Source: an uncultured Helicobacteraceae bacterium
Lineage (GTDB): Bacteria > Campylobacterota > Campylobacteria > Campylobacterales > Helicobacteraceae
Assembly: GCA_934728205.1 (NCBI GenBank)
Contig: CAKVEH010000008.1
Location: 1-19,478 of the forward strand
Reading direction: 5' to 3'
Length of the DNA: 19,478 nucleotides
Shown here: in pieces, positions 14,328 through 19,478 of the stretch
Numbering within the stretch: position 1 is the stretch's first letter
Layout: the number at the start of each line of letters is the position of its first letter
Notes under the pieces: generated by a model
The model's database searches: none
Told to the model about the DNA's origin: nothing
What the model saw: only the letters and a program-made list of their open reading frames with translations
Translations under genes and position numbers: made by a program

Positions 14328-15071
14328 TTAGAAATTAAAAATATAGCTTAAATTTATCGCCCAAGGTCGAGCGTGCGTAGTAGTAGTAGTAATAGCTTGA
14401 CCTTGTGCAGTAGTTGCGCCTACTGCGTTGAAAATCTCTGCATCTGGCAGGTAGAATCTCCCGCCTACTTCGATTCCGTGAGTTTTAGCGATATTAGCGC
14501 GTAAGCCTACATTGAGTGCGACTTGGAAGTTCGCATAGCTTCTGCCCTTTCCTGTGCCACCCTTTGGCTCGAACTCTTTGCCATTAGCCGCCCAAGTAGT
14601 CCCGCCAAGTCCTACACCAGCGAAGAGACCAAATGTGAAACTATCGCTATTAGCGAAGTTAAACAATGCGTCCGCGCCTACCATATAATCAATATAAGTC
14701 GTGTAGTAAGTGTGCCGTGAGCCTGAGATAAAGCTCGCATTTCCACCACCTTGTGCGAGTGTAGTGCTAAGCTGTGTGAGGCTTCCTGTTCCTACACCCA
14801 CGATTCCATACGCGCGTGTCCCAAATCGCTTAGAATCGCCAAAAAACCACTTATATCCGCCCTTAATCGCAAGACTTGGGAGAATGTCTTTCGCTGTGTT
14901 AGTTACTGCCATTGGAGCAGTCGCCTTTGCCTCTGCTTTGACAGAAGTGAGCCCTACTTCTAGCCCGACAAACGCGCCATCATCTTCAGCAATCGCGCTC
15001 GAAGCGAGAATCGCGCTTAATCCTAGTGCGATTGCACCTTTTGTGATTGTGTTTTTTTGCAAGTTTTGCAT
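14328..15071 (-). CDS. Helicobacter-type outer membrane beta-barrel protein
   Basis: 247 residues. A Sec signal peptide ([20 protein letters not shown] through AIA, about 1-28) is followed by [16 protein letters not shown]. The mature chain has alternating hydrophobic/polar strands, many Gly, Tyr and Thr, and ends in INLSYIFNF with the C-terminal Phe expected for assembly by BamA. This pattern is common to Helicobacter outer membrane proteins, but I cannot assign a named family (Hop, Hor, Hof) or a function. SD AAAGGA lies 6 bases before the ATG. A (GTA)5 tract at 14377-14391 encodes a Thr run just before the last strand. An A7 tract lies near codon 5. It is divergent from alaS and upstream of bioD on the same strand, separated by the palindromic repeat. 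Confidence 0.8.
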   Translation of the reverse strand: MQNLQKNTITKGAIALGLSAILASSAIAEDDGAFVGLEVGLTSVKAEAKATAPMAVTNTAKDILPSLAIKGGYKWFFGDSKRFGTRAYGIVGVGTGSLTQLSTTLAQGGGNASFISGSRHTYYTTYIDYMVGADALFNFANSDSFTFGLFAGVGLGGTTWAANGKEFEPKGGTGKGRSYANFQVALNVGLRANIAKTHGIEVGGRFYLPDAEIFNAVGATTAQGQAITTTTTHARPWAINLSYIFNF

Positions 15072-15155
15072 TGTGCATCCTTTGTGTTAAATTTAGAATG
15101 GAAATTGCTAGTGTAGCTAAGAATTTTAATTTTTTGTTTAAAATTCTTCATTTTG

Positions 15156-15161
15156 TAAAAT
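15156..15161 (+). promoter_or_regulatory. Possible -10 box of alaS
   Basis: TAAAAT, with TG two bases ahead of it, lies 20 bases before the preferred alaS start, in an AT-rich gap divergent from the outer membrane protein gene. An upstream T-rich stretch is present; no -35 was found. A short leader would result. Confidence 0.35.
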
Positions 15162-15181
15162 TTTCATTGATTAGAGGGTGT

Positions 15182-18100
15182 ATGAAAAACGATAATATGG
15201 ACATTCGAGCATTGTTTTTGGAGTTTTTTGCCAAAAAAAGTGGCAAAATAAGTGCGGATTCTACAAGCACGCAATCTAGCGACACGGCACACGCCAGCAC
15301 AAAATCTAGCGTGCAAGCCACAAATAACGCAGAAACTAGCGGGCATAAAGTCTATGATTCTATGCCTTTAGTGCCTGATGATGCGAGCTTGCTTTTTACA
15401 AACGCGGGAATGGTGCAGTTTAAAGACATTTTCACGGGCAAAATCCCCACGCCTACTCCCCCGCGTGCGACTAGCTCACAGCTATGTATCCGCGCAGGTG
15501 GCAAGCATAATGACTTGGAAAATGTCGGCTACACCGCCCGCCACCACACGCTTTTTGAAATGCTGGGTAACTTTAGCTTTGGGGATTATTTCAAGCGCGA
15601 GGCGATTAGCTTTGCGTGGGAATTTGTTACAGAGGTGTTACAATTTGATAAAAGCCTGCTGTATGTAACGGTGCATAAGAGCGATGATGAGGCTTATGCG
15701 CTATGGCAGGAGCATATCGCGCCTGAGCGCATTAAAAAAATGGGCGATAAAGATAATTTTTGGCAAATGGGTGATAGCGGACCTTGCGGACCTTGCAGTG
15801 AGATTTACATTGACCAAGGGGAAAGATATTTTAACGGCGAGGAGGATTATTTCGGCGGTGAGGGCGATAGATTTTTAGAGATTTGGAATCTTGTCTTTAT
15901 GCAGTATGAGCAAAAAGACGGCGTGCGCACACCACTGCCACGCCCAAGTATCGACACAGGAATGGGGCTAGAGCGCGTGTATGCGCTCAAAGAGGGCAAA
16001 ATCAATAATTACGACACTTCGCTTTTCGCCCCGTTAATGAAGTGCATTGAAAATCTCACGGGGCTAGATTATCTACACGATGATGAGGTGCTGGATTCTT
16101 GTGGGGGTTTTGAAAATGGTGTAGATTCTACCCCACATTGTCATACTGAGCGTAGCGAAGTATCGCTAAAATCTAAAAAGAGAGATATTTCGCTTAACGC
16201 TCAATATGACAAGCAAAAAACCGTGAATGAAACCAACGCAGCGGTTCAGGCGAGTTTTAGGGTTATCGCTGACCACGCGCGGAGCGTGGCATTTTTGCTC
16301 GCACAAGGCGTAAATTTCGACAAAGAGGGGCGAGGCTACGTGCTTCGCAGAATCTTGCGCCGAGCGGTGCGACACGGCTACTTGCTTGGGCTTAAAAAGC
16401 CATTTTTATACGAAGTGGTGGGCGAAGTGTGTGAGTCAATGGGAGCGCATTATAGCTATCTCTTAGAGCGCAAAAGCGCGATAATGGAGCAGTGCAAAAA
16501 TGAAGAAGCGCGGTTTTTTGAAACCATTGAAGCGGGAATGGAGCTGTTTTCAGCGGAGTTAGGCAAACTTGAAAAAGGCACAAAAAAGAACAAAGACAGC
16601 CAAAAATCAGAATCTGACCCAAATTCTCGCGCGGAAGTATTTTCGAGGGATTTTAGCGGTTTTGGAGCGAGTGGCGCAGGGAGTTTATTAGACATAAATG
16701 ACCAAGCCACGAGCGAACAATCCGCTAAAAGCACCGAAAAGACAACGCACATAAAGCGCATATTTAGTGGGGAAGTGGCATTCAAACTTTATGATACTTA
16801 CGGATTCCCGCTTGACTTAACCCAAGATATGCTCCGTGAAAGTGGAATCGAAGTGGATTTGGTGGCATTTGATAAATGTATGAACGAGCAAAAATCGCGC
16901 TCTAAGAAAAGCTGGAAAGGCAGTGGCGATGAGGTGAAAAATGGCGATTTTAACACGCTTTTAAGTGAATTTGGTGAAAATGAATTTGTGGGCTATGAGC
17001 GTGTGAGCGTGGAGGGCAAAATCGTAGCGTTATTAGATTGCGATTTTAAGCGCGTGGATTGTCTCAAAAGTGGGAAAAGTGGCTGGGTGATGCTAGACAA
17101 AACGCCGTTTTACCCAGAAAGTGGCGGTCCCATAGGCGATAAAGGCGTAATAAATTCGTCTGTGGGTAATCATTGCATAGATTTGGTAGTTTCCCACGAG
17201 GCACGCACGACAAGTGCGCTAACCTCGTGTCAAACTGCCAAAAACTCCACAAGCACCACCGCACATACTAGAATTTTGGATTCTAAAGAAAGTGGTGGGC
17301 GTGGTGAGATTCTCGCGGAAGTAATCGACACAAAGAAGTTCTTTGGATTAAATCTTAGCCAAGTGCAAGTCAAAAACGAACTCAAAGTGGGCGAGGCAAT
17401 TTGTGCTAATGTGGATTCTAATGCGCGTGCAGAAATCGCCAAGCACCACAGCGCGACACATTTGCTCCACCTTGCGTTAAGAGAGATTTTGGGCTCTCAT
17501 ATCGCCCAAGCAGGAAGTCTTGTGGAATCTACGCGCTTGCGCTTTGACTTCTCTCACCCAAACGCCATTAGTAGCGAACAAATCGAGCAAATCCAAGATT
17601 TTGTCAATGCGCGGATTTGGCAGGGGGATTCCCAAAAGTGCGAGATAATGCCAATCGCGCAGGCAAAAGCAAAGGGCGCGTGCGCGCTCTTTGGCGAGAA
17701 GTATGGCGAGGAAGTGCGCGTCATCACATTTGGGGAGTCTATCGAGCTATGCGGGGGAATCCACACGCAAAACACCGCACAAATCGGCAGTTTTTATATC
17801 ACAAAAGAGAGTGGCGTCTCAAGCGGAGTGCGTAGAATCGAAGCGGTATGCGGGCGTGCGGGCTATGAATACGCCAAAAACGCGCTAAATGAAGGCAAAC
17901 AAGCAAGGTTAGAGCTAAAAAGCAATGCCATAATAGAAGCCATCGTCAAGCTCAAGCAAAGCGCGAAAATGGCAAAAAAGGGCGGGACTTCAAAGGGCGG
18001 TGCAAATGGGAATCTAAGCCCCAAAAACTTGCAAGCTACGCAAGTAAATGGCGTAACACTCATCGTGCAAAGCGTAAAGGGCGCGAGTATAGGCGAGCTC

Positions 18101-18391
18101 AAAGAAGCGGTGGATAACGCCAAAAATCAGCACGGCGCAAATGGCGTAGCGATAATGCTTTTTGGCTTCGATGAGGGGAAAATCCACATAGTCGCGGGCG
18201 TAAAGGGCGCGAAACTCAAAGCGGGCGAATGGGTAAAGAGTGTGGCGCAGAGTTTGGGCGGAAATGGCGGGGGCGGTGAAAACTTCGCCCAAGCGGGCGT
18301 GAAAATGGAGGGAGTGGATTCTCACGCGATAGAATCCAAAATAAAAGACGCCATAAACAACGCAAAAAATATTGTGAAAAATATATTGTAA
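15182..18391 (+). CDS. alaS: Alanyl-tRNA synthetase with four extra internal segments
   Basis: Charges tRNA(Ala) and edits mischarged Ser/Gly. As read it has 1069 residues, about 200 more than usual (E. coli 876; H. pylori about 847). Start: ATG at 15182 with AGAGGG just upstream; an ATG at 15197 ([10 protein letters not shown]) aligns with the usual N-terminus but lacks an SD. Core motifs are intact: [14 protein letters not shown] (from 104), [13 protein letters not shown] (125-137), GPCGPCSE (200-207), [11 protein letters not shown], the editing site HHSATHLL (755-762), CGGIH (857-861) and the C-terminal Gly-rich DHHA1 part. Extra segments lie at about 21-53, 298-357, 465-528 and 658-707. 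The second carries an in-frame palindromic repeat (CHTERSEVS, residues 320-328). All sit between conserved blocks and the frame is open throughout, so the enzyme is probably active. Confidence 0.95.
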   Translation: MKNDNMDIRALFLEFFAKKSGKISADSTSTQSSDTAHASTKSSVQATNNAETSGHKVYDSMPLVPDDASLLFTNAGMVQFKDIFTGKIPTPTPPRATSSQLCIRAGGKHNDLENVGYTARHHTLFEMLGNFSFGDYFKREAISFAWEFVTEVLQFDKSLLYVTVHKSDDEAYALWQEHIAPERIKKMGDKDNFWQMGDSGPCGPCSEIYIDQGERYFNGEEDYFGGEGDRFLEIWNLVFMQYEQKDGVRTPLPRPSIDTGMGLERVYALKEGKINNYDTSLFAPLMKCIENLTGLDYLHDDEVLDSCGGFENGVDSTPHCHTERSEVSLKSKKRDISLNAQYDKQKTVNETNAAVQASFRVIADHARSVAFLLAQGVNFDKEGRGYVLRRILRRAVRHGYLLGLKKPFLYEVVGEVCESMGAHYSYLLERKSAIMEQCKNEEARFFETIEAGMELFSAELGKLEKGTKKNKDSQKSESDPNSRAEVFSRDFSGFGASGAGSLLDINDQATSEQSAKSTEKTTHIKRIFSGEVAFKLYDTYGFPLDLTQDMLRESGIEVDLVAFDKCMNEQKSRSKKSWKGSGDEVKNGDFNTLLSEFGENEFVGYERVSVEGKIVALLDCDFKRVDCLKSGKSGWVMLDKTPFYPESGGPIGDKGVINSSVGNHCIDLVVSHEARTTSALTSCQTAKNSTSTTAHTRILDSKESGGRGEILAEVIDTKKFFGLNLSQVQVKNELKVGEAICANVDSNARAEIAKHHSATHLLHLALREILGSHIAQAGSLVESTRLRFDFSHPNAISSEQIEQIQDFVNARIWQGDSQKCEIMPIAQAKAKGACALFGEKYGEEVRVITFGESIELCGGIHTQNTAQIGSFYITKESGVSSGVRRIEAVCGRAGYEYAKNALNEGKQARLELKSNAIIEAIVKLKQSAKMAKKGGTSKGGANGNLSPKNLQATQVNGVTLIVQSVKGASIGELKEAVDNAKNQHGANGVAIMLFGFDEGKIHIVAGVKGAKLKAGEWVKSVAQSLGGNGGGGENFAQAGVKMEGVDSHAIESKIKDAINNAKNIVKNIL
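16138..16212. repeat. 75-base palindromic repeat inserted in frame within alaS
   Basis: TTGTCATACTGAGCG (16138-16152) and CGCTCAATATGACAA (16198-16212) are inverted arms matching at 14 of 15 positions; inner bases (AGCGAAGTATC against GATATTTCGCT) continue the pairing. Its 75 bases equal 25 codons and keep alaS open, coding for residues 320-344 ([18 protein letters not shown] and on to YDK). The same sequence type occurs upstream of bioD at 14110-14184. Peptides like CHTERSEVS are, to my knowledge, a common signature of palindromic repeats translated by chance in several bacterial genomes. In-frame palindromic insertions in essential genes have a precedent in the Rickettsia palindromic elements. 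Confidence 0.85.
17195..17229. repeat. GC-rich hairpin within the fourth extra segment of alaS
   Basis: CACGAGG (17195-17201) and CCTCGTG (17223-17229) form a perfect outer stem, and CGCAC (17204-17208) with GTGCG (17214-17218) an inner one around GACAA. It falls exactly inside an inserted segment (residues about 658-707), which suggests that this insert too may derive from a palindromic element, of a different family from that at 16138. Confidence 0.5.
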
Positions 18392-18579
18392 AATATTTTA
18401 CCCTTAATTATTATATTTTATAAAAATTGTTCTTAACTTTAAAAATATCATTAAATTAAGATATATAGGGATTTTAATCGATTTTTTCACTATATCATAT
18501 TATTTATTTACTTTTTTGATTAAAATTCTCATTGCTTTGTGTAAAAAGCAAAGCTAAATTTTTTGTAAAGGAGTGTAGT
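18392..18579. other. AT-rich intergenic region between alaS and the small secreted protein gene
   Basis: 188 bases of very AT-rich sequence. It opens with the perfect palindrome GTAAAATATTTTAC (18389-18402) over the alaS stop; no GC-rich terminator was found for alaS. Several -10-like boxes occur, the best placed being TAAAAT at 18521-18526. A small hairpin at 18534-18554 and the SD of the next gene close the region. I see no gene in it. Confidence 0.6.
18534..18554 (+). promoter_or_regulatory. Leader hairpin before the small secreted protein gene
   Basis: GCTTTG (18534-18539) and CAAAGC (18549-18554) form a 6-base stem with a 9-base loop, followed by TAAATTTTTT and then the SD AAAGGAG (18567-18573). 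It could be a weak terminator for alaS, or, if transcription starts from TAAAAT at 18521, a hairpin at the extreme 5' end of the mRNA, an arrangement that often protects messages from decay. The sequence does not decide between the two. Confidence 0.4.
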
Positions 18580-18852
18580 ATGAAAAACATATTACTATCT
18601 TTAGGACTCGTGGCTGTGCTAGGAGCTAATGGGCTTGTAGCTAGTGAAGTGGTCGATACTCAAACACCTAGCTTGCAAAAGCAAGAGTTGGAGTTTCTCT
18701 TTGGTGCGAATGCTAATGTGAGTGATTTAAATGTCGCTGTGCTTAGCGAAAAAGAGTTAAAAGAAACTCAAGGTGAGTGGGGACCAACCATCATCGGTGG
18801 TCTTATTGTTTTGGGTATCGATAAAATCGGTCAGCACAACGGCTGGTGGTAA
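18580..18852 (+). CDS. 90-residue secreted small protein with bacteriocin-leader-like motif
   Basis: ATG with a strong SD (AAAGGAG, 6 bases before). A Sec signal peptide covers about residues 1-22 (MKNILLSLGLVAVLGANGLV then AS). A polar stretch (EVVDTQTPSLQKQELEFLFG) follows, then LSEKELKETQGE at about 55-66, which resembles the LS..EL..(I/V).GG end of double-glycine leader peptides of class II bacteriocins, with GE in place of GG. The C-terminal 24 residues run from WGPTIIGGLIVLG to GQHNGWW: glycine-rich, hydrophobic and aromatic at the end, like a small membrane-active peptide. I know no named homologue. A Sec signal plus a leader-like motif in one protein is unusual, so a toxin, signal or surface peptide is only inference. 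A strong hairpin and a second exported protein gene follow. Confidence 0.8.
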   Translation: MKNILLSLGLVAVLGANGLVASEVVDTQTPSLQKQELEFLFGANANVSDLNVAVLSEKELKETQGEWGPTIIGGLIVLGIDKIGQHNGWW

Positions 18853-18860
18853 GATTCCCT

Positions 18861-18891
18861 TTTGCAGGTAGCCATAAAGGCTACTTGCAAA
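18861..18891 (+). repeat. Strong intergenic hairpin between the small secreted protein and the next gene
   Basis: TTTGCAGGTAGCC (18861-18873) pairs with GGCTACTTGCAAA (18879-18891) over 13 positions with one G-U pair and a 5-base loop. No T run follows, so it is not a classic terminator. Placed 8 bases after one stop and 25 before the next start, it could act as an mRNA processing or stabilising element giving more of the upstream small protein than of the downstream one. Confidence 0.65.
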
Positions 18892-18916
18892 CCAACTACA
18901 CAATAAGGAGTTTTTA

Positions 18917-19478
18917 ATGTCAAACAAAAGTTTTTTTAAAATTGTATGTATTATGTGTGCATTGATGGGTAATGCTTGGGCTCTTAGCGCGGGAGTGTAT
19001 GCAGCGATGATAGGAGCTAGCACTAAGGGTCCCATTTGTGATAGTGAAACTTGTAAAGAAAGCACGCGAGTAGGTTTAGGTGGCTTTTATATGCCAACAA
19101 AAGAGCTTGATTCGCAAAGTTATGGTGGGTATTTGGCCATTGATGGTGCAATTACCTTTGGTGGTAATGAAAGAAGGTTTTTAGTTGGGATTGAAGCGAA
19201 TTTAGGTGGAGGAAGAGTGGAAAGCAAAAATACCACATATACCTTTGCCCCAGATAATCGCACAGCAATCGCTTTAGAGATTCGCCCAAAGTTTGGCTTT
19301 AATCTCATCTCACAAAATACTCCGTTATTTCTTAGTATAGCTTACACTGCTGATTTGTATCAAACCACTAATAAAAAGGATACAAAGGGGTATGATAGAA
19401 TGCTAAACCAAGTCGGCTTAGAGTTAGAGGGCATACTTCCCACACAATCAGGCTTTAATATTGAATACGCGCTAGGAT
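18917..19478 (+). CDS. Exported, probably outer membrane, protein (3' truncated by window edge)
   Basis: An open frame of 187 codons running off the window. ATG has SD AAGGAG 6 bases upstream. The start MSNKSFFKIVCIMCALMGNA then WALS is a signal peptide, with a likely cut near residue 23. Early in the mature part is a Cys pair (PICDSETC). After it come alternating strands typical of a beta-barrel: RVGLGGFYMP, SYGGYLAIDGAITFG, RRFLVGIEANLGGG, TAIALEIRPKFGFNLI, PLFLSIAYTADLYQ and LNQVGLELEGILP. The pattern suits a Helicobacter outer membrane protein, but with no C-terminus the terminal Phe cannot be checked. I do not recognise a family. It follows the small secreted protein gene by 64 bases with a hairpin between, so the two may share a transcript. 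Confidence 0.75.
   Translation, partial: MSNKSFFKIVCIMCALMGNAWALSAGVYAAMIGASTKGPICDSETCKESTRVGLGGFYMPTKELDSQSYGGYLAIDGAITFGGNERRFLVGIEANLGGGRVESKNTTYTFAPDNRTAIALEIRPKFGFNLISQNTPLFLSIAYTADLYQTTNKKDTKGYDRMLNQVGLELEGILPTQSGFNIEYALG

Noticed and set aside
14338..14346. CTATATTTT/AAAATATAG inverted repeat over the outer membrane protein stop as a terminator
   Set aside because: Almost entirely A/T pairs, no T run on the minus strand, and half of it is coding sequence for the conserved C-terminal strand.
15051..15057. A7 tract near the start of the outer membrane protein gene as a phase-variation switch
   Set aside because: Seven bases is short for slipped-strand switching in Helicobacter and similar A tracts are frequent in this base composition.
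15047..15181. 45-residue N-terminal extension of alaS in the open frame
   Set aside because: It overlaps the divergent outer membrane protein start and the AT-rich promoter region, has no family similarity and no SD.

Overview
The window looks like a chromosome segment of a Helicobacter species, most likely a non-pylori (enterohepatic-type) one. Nearly every protein reads as a Campylobacterota homologue. Several adjacencies match those I recall from H. pylori: glmU/fliP, cmoB next to a HP0420-type hot-dog protein, rnc-aroC, rbfA-rimP, and ribD followed by a small methyltransferase. GC content is roughly 40%, TTG and GTG starts occur, and TATAAT -10 boxes are common. The species call is inference; there is no rRNA in the window. 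Layout: (1) 1-1815, plus strand: the end of cydA, cydB, and a 36-codon single-membrane-span ORF that may be a third subunit of the bd-type quinol oxidase. (2) 1845-3439, minus strand: glmU overlapping thiS. (3) 3534-4487, plus strand: fliP, a flagellar export gate subunit with an unusually long proline-rich N-terminus. (4) 4488-4857: 370 bases without a recognisable gene but rich in hairpins, possibly a small RNA. (5) 4858-7338, minus strand: a three-gene run of a Mur-ligase-like protein with no ATP site, cmoB and a hot-dog protein. (6) 7453-13339, plus strand: seven tightly packed genes, rnc-aroC-gltX-rbfA-rimP-ribD-trmN6-like, serving RNA processing, translation, ribosome maturation, and aromatic and riboflavin synthesis. 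Most junctions overlap or nearly touch, which suggests one long transcript from the promoter at 7420. (7) 13364-15071, minus strand: bioD and an outer membrane protein gene, separated by about 300 bases holding a palindromic repeat bounded by 12-base inverted repeats. (8) 15182-18391, plus strand: an enlarged alaS with four extra segments. One of them is an in-frame copy of the same palindromic repeat family found upstream of bioD. (9) 18580-19478, plus strand: a 90-residue secreted small protein carrying a bacteriocin-leader-like motif, a strong hairpin, and the 5' part of a gene for an exported, probably outer membrane, protein. How the parts fit: most of the window is housekeeping (respiration, cell wall precursor supply, tRNA and rRNA processing, cofactor synthesis). 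The parts most likely to be new are the palindromic element that has entered alaS without breaking its frame, the small secreted peptide with its neighbouring membrane protein, the structured region after fliP, and a strongly over-represented 7-mer (AGATTCT/AGAATCT) spread over both strands of the whole window.
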